A stretch of DNA of 64,000 nt, taken from the NCBI GenBank assembly GCA_045631905.1, contig JAZQVO010000015.1, positions 24,473 to 88,472 of the forward strand, in the 5' to 3' direction. The position numbers were made by a program, and so were the translations under genes. The stretch comes from HGM04593 sp045631905. GTDB taxonomy: Bacteria; Bacteroidota; Bacteroidia; Bacteroidales; Bacteroidaceae. Under the pieces are notes generated by a model. It ran no database searches. It saw only the letters and a list, made by a program, of their open reading frames with translations, and had not been told where the DNA came from. This document shows, one piece after another, positions 54,309 through 62,687 of the stretch (positions within the stretch are counted from its first letter, which is position 1; each line of letters starts with the position of its first letter).

Positions 54309-55433
54309 TTATCCCAAAACTCTTTTGAATCGTGTGATAAACTCCTCGGCTTGCTCCATGGTGAGCGTGAGGGGTGGCAACAGACGTATAACATTTGTAC
54401 CGCTGACACCTGTGAACACATGCTCCTCGAAGAGTAGTTTGCGACGAATCTCCTTTATGGGCTCGTCAAACTCCATGCCTATCATAAGGCCACGGCCACG
54501 CACCTCTTTTATTTGAGGTATCTTTTTAAGCTCCTGCATCAGGTAGTCGCCTACGCGGTTCACGTTGTCGAGCAGGTTCTCCTCCTCCATCACCTCGAGC
54601 ACGGCCTCGGCCGCCGCACATGCAAGGTGGTTACCGCCGAATGTGGTTCCCAACTCACCATACACGGCTTGGAATTTAGGGCTTATGAGCACGCAACCTA
54701 TGGGAAAGCCGTTGCCTATACCCTTGGCTTGTGTTATAATGTCGGGGCGTATGCCTGCCCACTGGTGAGCAAAGAATTTACCGCTACGGCCACAACCGCT
54801 CTGTATCTCGTCGAGTATGAGTGTGGTGCCGGTTGCTTCGCACTCCTTCTGCAACTCCTGCAAGAACTCTGCTTCGGGTATTCTGATACCGCCCACACCC
54901 TGTATGCCCTCTATTATAACTGCTGTTACGTCGCCCTTGGCAAGCTCGGTGCGCACAGCTTCTATGTCACCCAAGGGGAGGTATGTGGTGTGTCCGCAGT
55001 TGTTTATGGGGGCTATAATCTTGGGGTTGTCGGTAACCTCCACGGCGAGCGATGTGCGTCCGTGGAACGCCTTTTTAAAGGCTATCACACGTGTGCGTCC
55101 GTTCTTGAACGACGATAGCTTCAGCGCATTCTCGTTGGCCTCTGCTCCCGAGTTTATGAAGAAGAGGTTGTAATCCTCGTACCCGCTTATCTTGCCAAGC
55201 TTTTCGGCAACTCTGCTTTGCAGGGTGTTTATCACCGAGTTTGAGTAGAAGCCGAGTGTGGCAACCTGCTTGCTTATGTAATCGACATACTTGGGGTGTG
55301 CATGGCCTATGGATATTACGGCGTGTCCTCCGTAGAGGTCGAGGTATTCTGTGCCTTTGTCGTCCCACACTTTGCACCCTTCTCCTTTTACTATGTTTAC
55401 GTCGAAGAGTGGGTATACATCATATAGTTTCAT
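54309..55433 (-). CDS. argD: Acetylornithine (or succinylornithine) aminotransferase
   Basis: A PLP-dependent class III aminotransferase, 374 residues. The PLP Lys is in ITQAKGIGNGFPIGC near residue 235, the ILDEIQSGCGRSGKFFA motif near 202, and GRGLMIGMEF near the C-terminus. It converts N-acyl-glutamate semialdehyde to N-acylornithine. In Bacteroides fragilis the pathway uses N-succinyl rather than N-acetyl intermediates, so the true substrate here may be the succinyl form. It is the last gene of the argR-GNAT-argG-argC-argD operon, 12 bases after argC. Confidence 0.93.
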   Translation of the reverse strand: MKLYDVYPLFDVNIVKGEGCKVWDDKGTEYLDLYGGHAVISIGHAHPKYVDYISKQVATLGFYSNSVINTLQSRVAEKLGKISGYEDYNLFFINSGAEANENALKLSSFKNGRTRVIAFKKAFHGRTSLAVEVTDNPKIIAPINNCGHTTYLPLGDIEAVRTELAKGDVTAVIIEGIQGVGGIRIPEAEFLQELQKECEATGTTLILDEIQSGCGRSGKFFAHQWAGIRPDIITQAKGIGNGFPIGCVLISPKFQAVYGELGTTFGGNHLACAAAEAVLEVMEEENLLDNVNRVGDYLMQELKKIPQIKEVRGRGLMIGMEFDEPIKEIRRKLLFEEHVFTGVSGTNVIRLLPPLTLTMEQAEEFITRFKRVLG

Positions 55434-55445
55434 CTCTTTCTCTTT

Positions 55446-56414
55446 TTAGAATGCCGAAGGTTTAAGTTTCAGGCCCACGGTCTCCTCGAGGCCGAAGAGT
55501 AGGTTCATGTTGTGCACGGCTTGTCCGCTTGCACCTTTCAGCAGGTTGTCTATAATAGATGTTATGAGCAGTTTGTTGTCATGCTTTTCTAGGTGAATGA
55601 GACACTTGTTTGTGTTCACCACCTGTTTAAGGTCGATAGGCTTGTTTATGATGTGTGTGAATGAGTCGCGCTCGTAGTAGCTCTCATACAGTTTGTATAT
55701 GGTCTCTATGTCGAGGTCGCACTTAACTACCAATGTGGCAAATATTCCACGGGGGAAGTCGCCACGGTAGGGGATAAAGTCTATCTCGCCGTCAAAGTCG
55801 GGTTGCAACTGCTTTATGCTCTGCAAAATTTCGGGCAGGTGCTGGTGGGTAAAAGGCTTGTATATGCTTATGTTGTTGTTGCGCCAGCTGTAATGTGTGG
55901 TTGCCGAGGGCTTCACCCCTGCACCTGTACTGCCTGTTATTGCATTTACCGAGATGTCTCCTTTGAGCAGGTGCTCTTTTGCCAGAGGCAGTAGGCCAAG
56001 CTCTATGCATGTGGCAAAGCAACCGGGGTTGGCAACGTAACGGCTCTTGCAGGTGGCGCGACGGTTCAGCTCGGGGAGGCCGTAAATAAAGTCGTGATCG
56101 TTGCTCTTTATGCGGTAGTCCATGGAGAGGTCTATAACCTTTAACTCGTCGGGCAACTGTGTGCTTTCGAGGAATTTACGTGTGTCGCCATGTGCTGTGC
56201 AGAAGTATAAGAGGTCTATCTCCTCAAACGGCATTTGGTCGGTAAACACAAGGTCGGTTTCTCCAAGAAAGCCTGCATGAACATCGGTTATTCGGTTGCC
56301 GGCGTTGCTGCTGCTGTGTACAAATTTTATCTCAACTTCGGGGTGGCCGAGTAGCAGGCGAAGAAGCTCGCCTGCCGTGTAACCGGCTCCTCCTATAATT
56401 CCAACTTTAATCAT
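55446..56414 (-). CDS. argC: N-acetyl-gamma-glutamyl-phosphate reductase
   Basis: 322 residues. The Rossmann motif VGIIGGAGYTAGELLRLLL is at residues 3-21. The catalytic Cys is in YVANPGCFATCIELGLLPL near 135. The conserved GSTGAGVKPS motif is near 162. It makes N-acylglutamate semialdehyde with NADPH. It lies between argG (12 bases) and argD. Confidence 0.95.
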   Translation of the reverse strand: MIKVGIIGGAGYTAGELLRLLLGHPEVEIKFVHSSSNAGNRITDVHAGFLGETDLVFTDQMPFEEIDLLYFCTAHGDTRKFLESTQLPDELKVIDLSMDYRIKSNDHDFIYGLPELNRRATCKSRYVANPGCFATCIELGLLPLAKEHLLKGDISVNAITGSTGAGVKPSATTHYSWRNNNISIYKPFTHQHLPEILQSIKQLQPDFDGEIDFIPYRGDFPRGIFATLVVKCDLDIETIYKLYESYYERDSFTHIINKPIDLKQVVNTNKCLIHLEKHDNKLLITSIIDNLLKGASGQAVHNMNLLFGLEETVGLKLKPSAF

Positions 56415-56426
56415 TTTTCTTGCTGT

Positions 56427-57629
56427 TTAGATTTTTTCATCGGGGTGGTTGGCATAGTAAGCACGCAGGGGGGTAGAGGTTACCTTTATGAAACCTTTTG
56501 CCTCCTCTGCTGTCCAGCCCTTCTGTGTCTCGCCATACTCGCCCAGCTTGTTCTTGACAAGGTCGTTGGGAGAGTCTACACCCACTGTCTCAAAGTGTTT
56601 GGGCATGAGTCTCAGGATAGCTGTACCTGTTACGTTGCGCTGTGAGCTTTCGAGCATAGCCTCAATGTCGCGCATCACGGGCTCCAGATATTGGCTCTCG
56701 TGCAGGAACATTCCATACCAGTTGGCTACCTGGTCCTTCCAGTATTGTTGCCACTTGCTCAGTGTATACTTCTCGAGGAACTTGTGGCCGGCTATGATGA
56801 GCATGGGGGCCGCCGCCTCAAAGCCTACACGTCCTTTGATGCCGATGATGGTGTCGCCGACATGCATGTCGCGGCCTATTCCATAGGCTGCACCAATCTC
56901 CTCAACCTTTTGAATAGCCTCTATGGGGTTGTCGAATTTCTCGCCGTTTACGGCTTTGAGCTCTCCCTCTTCGAATGTGAGGTGCAACTCCTCCTCGCCA
57001 CTCTTTTCAACCTGTTTGAGGTATGCGCTCTCGGGCAGTCCCTGTTTTGAGTCGAGTATCTCGCCACCGCATATGCTGGTGCCCCATATACCCACGTTAT
57101 ATGAGTATTTGAGCTTGGTAAAGTCGGCAAAGAAGCCGTGCTCGTTCAGGTAGTTCACCTCATACTCTCTTGTGAGTGTCATGTCGCGTGTGAGGGTTAT
57201 AATCTCAACGCCGGGTGCGCACACAAGGAATGTCATGTCGAAACGAATCTGGTCGTTTCCTGCACCTGTCGAGCCGTGCGCTATTGCCGATGCGCCTATC
57301 TCGTTGGCATATCGTGCTATGGCAAGGGCTTGGAATATGCGCTCCGATGATACCGAGATGGGGTATGTTCCGTTGCGCAACACATTGCCGTATACCATGT
57401 ATTTGAGGCTCTTTTCGTAGTACTCTTGTGTAACGTCGAGTGTTACATATTTTGTTGCACCCAGCTTGTAGGCGTTTTCTTCGTTTTGTTTCAGCTGTTC
57501 GGGGCTGAATCCTCCTGTGTTGGCGCATGCGGCATAAACCTCATAGCCTTTCTCTTTGGCGAGGTACATTACTGTGAACGATGTGTCCAAGCCTCCGCTG
57601 AACGCAACAACAACTTTTTTCTTTTCCAT
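56427..57629 (-). CDS. argG: Argininosuccinate synthase
   Basis: 400 residues. The ATP PP-loop VVAFSGGLDTSFTV is at residues 7-20, and the STGAGNDQIRFDMTF citrulline/aspartate-binding element near 120. It joins citrulline and aspartate using ATP. argG appears here with argC/argD but without argB, the carbamoyltransferase gene or argH, which must lie elsewhere. Confidence 0.95.
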   Translation of the reverse strand: MEKKKVVVAFSGGLDTSFTVMYLAKEKGYEVYAACANTGGFSPEQLKQNEENAYKLGATKYVTLDVTQEYYEKSLKYMVYGNVLRNGTYPISVSSERIFQALAIARYANEIGASAIAHGSTGAGNDQIRFDMTFLVCAPGVEIITLTRDMTLTREYEVNYLNEHGFFADFTKLKYSYNVGIWGTSICGGEILDSKQGLPESAYLKQVEKSGEEELHLTFEEGELKAVNGEKFDNPIEAIQKVEEIGAAYGIGRDMHVGDTIIGIKGRVGFEAAAPMLIIAGHKFLEKYTLSKWQQYWKDQVANWYGMFLHESQYLEPVMRDIEAMLESSQRNVTGTAILRLMPKHFETVGVDSPNDLVKNKLGEYGETQKGWTAEEAKGFIKVTSTPLRAYYANHPDEKI

Positions 57630-57658
57630 AATGTATTTTGTTCTGTTTTTTTTATTTG

Positions 57659-58225
57659 TTATTTATCTTCTTTGTGCTTTGCCGGGTCGTAAAGCATGGC
57701 TGTGCATATGCAGTAACGGCGGTCGGTGCGTTCGAGCACATCGTGGTTTATGCAACCTTGGCAACCTTTCCAGAATGCCTCGTCGTCTGTCAGCTCCGAG
57801 AAGGGAACGGGCACGTAGCCAAGCTCGGTGTTGATTTTCATTACGGCACCACCGCTTGTGAGGCCAAAGAGCTTTGCTTCGGGCCATAGCTTGCGCGACA
57901 GGTTGAAGGCTGTCTTTTTGATGCGTTTGGCAAGGCCGTGTCCGCGGAATTTATCCACAACGATAAGTCCCGAGTTGGCTACATATTGTTTGTTACCCCA
58001 GCTCTCTATGTAACAGAAACCGGCAAATTGCCCATCTTTCAGTGCTATGATGGCTTTGCCCTCTTTCATCTTTTGGGCAACATACTCGTGTGTACGTTTT
58101 GCAATACCTGTTCCGCGCACCTTGGCTGCTGCGCTTATGGTTTCCAGAATTTCGTCTACATATTTTTCGTGCGATGCGTTGGCTATTATAACGTCAATGC
58201 CGTCATCGTATATTTTTTCTTCCAT
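57659..58225 (-). CDS. GNAT acyltransferase of the arginine operon (ArgA-like) with four-Cys C-terminus
   Basis: A 188-residue GNAT protein. The acyl-CoA-binding loop is KFRGHGLAKRI near residues 92-102. Its place between argR and argG points to the first pathway step, N-acylation of glutamate, but it lacks the amino-acid-kinase domain of classical ArgA. The C-terminus carries Cys155, Cys158, Cys172 and Cys174 (CxxC then CxC), a likely metal site not usual for GNAT enzymes. Whether it uses acetyl-CoA or succinyl-CoA is unknown. Confidence 0.8.
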   Translation of the reverse strand: MEEKIYDDGIDVIIANASHEKYVDEILETISAAAKVRGTGIAKRTHEYVAQKMKEGKAIIALKDGQFAGFCYIESWGNKQYVANSGLIVVDKFRGHGLAKRIKKTAFNLSRKLWPEAKLFGLTSGGAVMKINTELGYVPVPFSELTDDEAFWKGCQGCINHDVLERTDRRYCICTAMLYDPAKHKEDK

Positions 58226-58238
58226 CTCTCGTGCGATG

Positions 58239-58721
58239 TTAAATGTTCGGTATTATTGTTCTTAATGCTCTGAGTACCGCTCCTCGACCGGCATCTTCGG
58301 CAATTATCAGCATTACTGTGTCGTCGCCTGCTATTGTTCCTATAATTTCGGGGAACTCATAATTGTCTATATGGTAGGCAAGTGTGCTGGCGTAGCTCGG
58401 CTTGGTGTGAATGACAGCTATGTTACCCGAAAATTTTATCGACAAGAAACCGCTGGCTTCTTGTATAGGTGTGACGGGGCGCATAGTTCCCTCTTCGCCT
58501 TCGCGACGATACTGGTGTGGGCGTGTAAGTATATATCTGTAACGTCCTTGTACCCCCACGGTTTTCACTACGCGCAGTTGGTGCAGATCGCGCGATAGCG
58601 TTGCTTGTGTAAGTTTGAATCCCTCTTTTGCCAGCTCGCTTAACAGCTCCTCTTGGCAGCCTATCTCTTGTGTCGATAGTATGAGCCTGATGGCATCGAG
58701 ACGTGAGTTTTTTATCTTCAT
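58239..58721 (-). CDS. argR: Arginine repressor
   Basis: A 160-residue ArgR. An N-terminal winged helix (RLDAIRLILSTQEIGCQEELL then TQATLSRDLHQL) is followed by the C-terminal hexamerisation/arginine-binding domain, with GTIAGDDTVMLIIAED near 130. I start at ATG 58721 (MKIKNSRLDAI); an upstream in-frame site would add 23 residues unlike the family and place the start over the promoter. It heads the operon and probably represses it through the palindromes upstream. Confidence 0.94.
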   Translation of the reverse strand: MKIKNSRLDAIRLILSTQEIGCQEELLSELAKEGFKLTQATLSRDLHQLRVVKTVGVQGRYRYILTRPHQYRREGEEGTMRPVTPIQEASGFLSIKFSGNIAVIHTKPSYASTLAYHIDNYEFPEIIGTIAGDDTVMLIIAEDAGRGAVLRALRTIIPNI

Positions 58722-58747
58722 AATTGTATATTTATTCCTATGGGTCG

Positions 58748-58774
58748 CGAATTTAGGTATAATTACACAATTAT
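58748..58774 (-). promoter_or_regulatory. Candidate argR promoter and operator
   Basis: On the minus strand TAAATTCG (58755-58748) fits the -7 family. Directly upstream lies the inverted repeat ATAATT-ACAC-AATTAT (58759-58774), a 16-base palindrome between the two promoter elements. Its size and position suit an ArgR half-site pair, but this is an inference. Confidence 0.5.
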
Positions 58775-58780
58775 GTATGC

Positions 58781-58817
58781 TTTTTTGCAACTTTTTTGCA
58801 TGAAAGATGCAAAAAAG
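58781..58817. repeat. TTTTTTGCA repeats and palindrome upstream of argR
   Basis: TTTTTTGCA occurs at 58781-58789 and 58792-58800. The second copy begins an exact palindrome, CTTTTTTGCAT (58791-58801) with ATGCAAAAAAG (58807-58817), around five bases. These may be ArgR operators (ArgR half-sites often read TGCAT or TGAAT). Confidence 0.6.
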
Positions 58818-58819
58818 TA

Positions 58820-58849
58820 AAAAATATGCAACAGACGTTGCATATTTTT
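58820..58849 (-). terminator. Palindrome after the inositol-phosphate synthase gene; terminator and possible operator
   Basis: AAAAATATGCAAC (58820-58832) is the exact reverse complement of GTTGCATATTTTT (58837-58849). It lies 3 bases after the synthase stop codon and ends in a T-rich run on the minus strand, so it can stop that transcript. It shares the TTGCAT core with the palindrome next to it. Confidence 0.7.
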
Positions 58850-58852
58850 ATT

Positions 58853-60154
58853 TTAGTCGAGTTCTTGGTCGGCTTCGTAGCCTGCAAATTCTCGTATTTT
58901 GTTTTTGAGCATCGCAAACTGCTTGAAAAGGTCGTGCACCGGTTTTTCCCCATCTTTGTGCATGGGGGCTTTGCAGTAGAACGACATAAATTCCTGTATG
59001 CCATACTCGCCTGCACGCAACGCAATATCGCTGAACAGTATGAGGTCGAGCACAAGGGGTGCTGCCAAAATAGAGTCTCGGCAGAGGAAGTTTACCTTTA
59101 TTGTCATGGGGTAACCCATCCAACCAAATATGTCGATGTTGTCCCAGCTCTCTTTTTCGTCGCCACGCGGGGGGTAGTAGTTTATTCTCACCTTGTGGTA
59201 TATGTCGGAGTAGAGGTCGGGGTAGACGTCGCTGTCGAGTATGCTGTCGAGGGCCGATGTCTTGCTACGGCGTTTGGTCTCGAAGTTCTCGGGGTTGTCG
59301 AGCACAATGCCGTCGCGGTTACCCAGAATATTGGTCGAGAACCAGCCTGTTACACCCAGCTGGCGGGTGAAGAAGGCGGGTGCAAGCACGGTTTTCATCA
59401 TTGTCTGCCCGCTCTTGAAGTCCTTGCCTGTGATGGGTACTTTTGTCTCCTCGGCAAGTTCCCACATTGCGGGAATATCTATACAGAGGTTGGGGGCTCC
59501 CATCACAAAGGGGCAACCTTCGCGCATTGAGGCATAGGCGTAGCACATGCTTGGTGCTATGCGTGCGGTGTCGTTGTCCTTCATGGCCTGCTCAAAGGCT
59601 GTAAGGTTGCCGTGAACATCTTCGTCACGGGGTATATATTTTTCGGTACTTGCAATCCATATTACAACCACGCGGTCGCAGTTGTTCTCGGCCTTGAAGT
59701 TGCGAATATCCTCGCGTAACTGCTCTGTGAGGTCCCAACGGCTGTTGCCTGTTTTCACATTGGGGCCGTCGATGTTTGTGGCATAGCTCTTGTCGAAGAG
59801 TGCCTTGTAGGGACGTATGGCTTTCAACTCCTCCTTTACAGGGTCTATGTCCTGCTGTTTCAAGACACCTGCTTTTATGGCGGCATCGTAAGCATCGTCA
59901 TCGTATAAATCCCACGCACCGAACACAAGCTCGTCGAGCCCGGCAACGGGTATAATATCTTTTACCTCTTTATAAACCTTATCTTTGCCACGGCCCAGAC
60001 GCATGATACCCTCGCAGGCAAATGAACCTGTGGGGCGCGACAAGCCTTTGCGCGACATAAGAGCACCTATGATGGTGGTTGTGGTAACCGCACCCAGTCC
60101 CACGCACATTACACCAAGCTTTCCTTTGGCGGGTTTTACCTTAATATCTCTCAT
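58853..60154 (-). CDS. ino1: myo-Inositol-3-phosphate synthase
   Basis: A 433-residue NAD-dependent synthase that cyclises glucose-6-phosphate to inositol-3-phosphate. VGLGAVTTTTIIGALM is at residues 17-32 (Rossmann loop). VVVIWIASTEKY, PITGKDFKSGQTMMKT and GWFSTNILGNRDG are family hallmarks in the middle. In Bacteroides this enzyme feeds phosphatidylinositol and inositol-phosphoceramide synthesis. The usual partner genes are not adjacent here. The start at ATG 60154 (MRDIKVKPAKGKLGVMCVGLG) is preferred over one six codons upstream. Confidence 0.93.
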   Translation of the reverse strand: MRDIKVKPAKGKLGVMCVGLGAVTTTTIIGALMSRKGLSRPTGSFACEGIMRLGRGKDKVYKEVKDIIPVAGLDELVFGAWDLYDDDAYDAAIKAGVLKQQDIDPVKEELKAIRPYKALFDKSYATNIDGPNVKTGNSRWDLTEQLREDIRNFKAENNCDRVVVIWIASTEKYIPRDEDVHGNLTAFEQAMKDNDTARIAPSMCYAYASMREGCPFVMGAPNLCIDIPAMWELAEETKVPITGKDFKSGQTMMKTVLAPAFFTRQLGVTGWFSTNILGNRDGIVLDNPENFETKRRSKTSALDSILDSDVYPDLYSDIYHKVRINYYPPRGDEKESWDNIDIFGWMGYPMTIKVNFLCRDSILAAPLVLDLILFSDIALRAGEYGIQEFMSFYCKAPMHKDGEKPVHDLFKQFAMLKNKIREFAGYEADQELD

Positions 60155-60277
60155 AATTCTCTTTGTATACAAATATTTGGCAAAGGAACGGCTTTTTATT
60201 GAACAAACCTAAAAAACCATTTAAAATTTTATTGTAAAATTCATTAAGTGCAGGTTGTGCATCGTTTTTAGGCGTTT

Positions 60278-61627
60278 TTATAGCTCAAAGAGCCCCTCTT
60301 TAAGTATCTCGCTCACCGTGGGGTGGGGGAACACCGTGCGACGCAGTTCTTCCACGCTCAGTTTGTGGGTGATGGCCATGCAGGCGGCGCAGATGAACTC
60401 GCCCGAGGGGTTGCCCACCATGTGTACGCCTAATACATATCCCTGGGGCGAGGTTATAATTTTGCATAGTCCCATCTGTCCCTCGTTTTCGGCAACGAAA
60501 CGGCCCGAAAAGGTCATGGGTAGCTTGGTTACTTTATATCCCGGCTCTTGTGTCGTTGCCTGCTCTTCGGTTAAGCCGACACTGCTCACCTCGGGGTTTG
60601 TATATACTATGCCGGGGATAGCGTTGTACTCCATTTTGTCCTCTTTCCCTGTTATGTGGTTTATTGCAACCTCGGCCTCTCGGCTTGCGGTGTGTGCCAG
60701 CAACGAGAAGCCTGTTACATCGCCGGCGGCATACACATTTGGCATGCCGGTTTGCATGTGCTCGTTTACTTTTATACCTCGTTCGGCCTCTATGTGGAGG
60801 TTCTCGAGCCCGAACCCTGTGAGTGTGGCTCGTCGGCCAACGCTCATGAGTATCTTGTCGCCGTCGGCCGTCAGGTTGTTACCCTCGCCGTCGGTGTAGT
60901 GTACGGTGTTGCCTTCTATGGCTGTTACCTTGCAGCCGAGGCAGAATTTAACCCCTCTCTTGGTGTAAACACCGCGCAACATCTCGGCAACCTCTTTGTC
61001 CATGCCACCCAAAATCTCGGGTAGCATCTCAATTACGGTGACAGGCACACCAAGGCTGTTGTATAAGCTGGCAAACTCCATGCCTATCACTCCGCCACCA
61101 ATAACCACAAGGCTCTCGGGTGCTGTGGTGAGTGCGAGTATCTCGCGGTTTGTGAGCACCGCCTCGTTGTTTTCTATGCCGGGGATAGGGGGCACAAAAG
61201 CTTCGCTTCCTGTTGCTATGAGCAGGCGCGATGCCTCGTAGCTCTGTTCATTGCAGGTTATCTTTATACATTTGTCATCGCCACCCTCTATGAAGGCATC
61301 GCCACGCACAACCTCTACGTTGTTGTGCTCCATCTTCATCTTTATGCCTGCTACCAGCTTGCGCACCACCTTTGTCTTGCGGTCGGCAATCTTCTTGTAG
61401 TCGAAGGTTACGTTCTCGGCTGTTATGCCATATTTTTTGCCACCTGTGGCATGCTCATACATCTTTGCGCTGTAAAGCAGTGTCTTTGTGGGTATACACC
61501 CCTCGTTAAGGCACACACCGCCAAGCTCGCGCTTCTCGAAAAGTATGGTTTTGAGCCCTCGTGCTCCTGCGTTCTCGGCCGCCACATATCCGGCAGGTCC
61601 TCCGCCTATGATTGCTATGTCGTACAT
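60278..61627 (-). CDS. lpdA: Dihydrolipoyl dehydrogenase
   Basis: A 449-residue flavoprotein disulfide reductase. The N-terminal FAD loop IIGGGPAGYVAAENA is at residues 6-20. The redox pair is Cys39 and Cys44 (GGVCLNEGCIPTK). An NAD-binding loop, VVIGGGVIGMEFASL, is near 171. The C-terminal HPTVSE supplies the catalytic His and Glu. It reoxidises lipoyl groups of 2-oxoacid dehydrogenases or the glycine cleavage system; none of those partners is adjacent. It is followed by ino1 after a 123-base gap. Confidence 0.94.
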   Translation of the reverse strand: MYDIAIIGGGPAGYVAAENAGARGLKTILFEKRELGGVCLNEGCIPTKTLLYSAKMYEHATGGKKYGITAENVTFDYKKIADRKTKVVRKLVAGIKMKMEHNNVEVVRGDAFIEGGDDKCIKITCNEQSYEASRLLIATGSEAFVPPIPGIENNEAVLTNREILALTTAPESLVVIGGGVIGMEFASLYNSLGVPVTVIEMLPEILGGMDKEVAEMLRGVYTKRGVKFCLGCKVTAIEGNTVHYTDGEGNNLTADGDKILMSVGRRATLTGFGLENLHIEAERGIKVNEHMQTGMPNVYAAGDVTGFSLLAHTASREAEVAINHITGKEDKMEYNAIPGIVYTNPEVSSVGLTEEQATTQEPGYKVTKLPMTFSGRFVAENEGQMGLCKIITSPQGYVLGVHMVGNPSGEFICAACMAITHKLSVEELRRTVFPHPTVSEILKEGLFEL

Positions 61628-61669
61628 GGTTCTATGTTTTTTATTGTTCGTTATTCGTTTAGAAGCTGT

Positions 61670-62686
61670 TTAAAACTCTAAAAAGTCTATCACCCCGTCG
61701 AAAGATTCCACGGCCTCCAATATCCCCTCTTTCATCTCGTTGCTGTCGCTCTTGTGCAGGGTTTTGCTGTCTCCGGCATAGTCGGCAAAGTCATCTATGT
61801 ACCACTCTCCGTTCTCTTTAAGAAGGTGCAAAAGGGTTTTACCCGTGTATTCTTTTGTTCCTATTATTGTTGTGTGCGTAACATCGGCAACGGCTGTGCC
61901 GGGGCTTGTGATTATGATGTTCGATATATTAAAATTTATGTTGTCCCAATCCTGCATGCGTATCCAGCAGTCGTGGTCCACAATCATATCGCCCAATTTG
62001 TTTTCCCAGTAATTAACTTCGTCTATCAACTCGTTGAACTCTTTTGTGAGGTATTTTTTGTTCAAATGCGAGGTGTCGAACCGTTTGCCGTTCACAATCT
62101 CCGCGACCTCTTTGTAGGCCCTTTCCAAACGCAGGGCGATGCGTTCCTCGTCGCTTGAGATGTGTGCTTTTATGGCTTGTGGCAATTCCTTTTTCATAAT
62201 TTCGAGGTCGCTCTCTTTGCCTGGCGATTGAAAGTCGGCTATGCGCCACTCTCCTTTTTCGTGGACCACAAGGAGCGATTGCTCCGTTTCCCACTCTTTC
62301 TCTTTGTACGCTTCGCAGAAAAAGTGTGCGGTTACCGTGGCACGGTATATTTTTTCATCTGCTGTCTTTTGCACGTTGCCCACGCTGTATCTGACGCTGT
62401 CAAAATAGTCGTTGCAACCAATAAAAATATCGTATGCTCCGGCACCTGAGTGTAAGATGCACTCAAATCTCTTCTCTTCCCATCGGCGTATCTCGCTATA
62501 ATATTCAAGAAATTTGTGCGAGCAGTGTCTCTCCATCAGCGATTCGTAGTCGCCATCGTGGCCGGCTCTTATATCTGCCACCTTGTTATATACACCCTCC
62601 AAAAAGGCTTGCACCTCCTTCTCTTGTTGAGAAAAGGCGGGCATAATGCCAACTGTCAAGATGAAAAAAAACAGAAGCCTTCTCAT
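61670..62686 (-). CDS. Secreted protein with two related NTF2-like halves (DUF3828-like), function unknown
   Basis: A 338-residue exported protein with a signal peptide (MRRLLFFFILTVGIMPAFS). The body seems to be two similar domains. The first (about 21-180) has YESLMERHCSHKFLEYYSEIRRWEE ... GEWRIADF. The second (about 190-325) has NKKYLTKEFNELIDEVNYWENKLGD ... GEWYIDDF. Each resembles DUF3828/NTF2-like periplasmic proteins; that match is tentative. I start at ATG 62686, one base after the stop codon of the upstream gene, so translation is coupled. No enzymatic motif is seen. Confidence 0.72.
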   Translation of the reverse strand: MRRLLFFFILTVGIMPAFSQQEKEVQAFLEGVYNKVADIRAGHDGDYESLMERHCSHKFLEYYSEIRRWEEKRFECILHSGAGAYDIFIGCNDYFDSVRYSVGNVQKTADEKIYRATVTAHFFCEAYKEKEWETEQSLLVVHEKGEWRIADFQSPGKESDLEIMKKELPQAIKAHISSDEERIALRLERAYKEVAEIVNGKRFDTSHLNKKYLTKEFNELIDEVNYWENKLGDMIVDHDCWIRMQDWDNINFNISNIIITSPGTAVADVTHTTIIGTKEYTGKTLLHLLKENGEWYIDDFADYAGDSKTLHKSDSNEMKEGILEAVESFDGVIDFLEF

Positions 62687-62687
62687 G

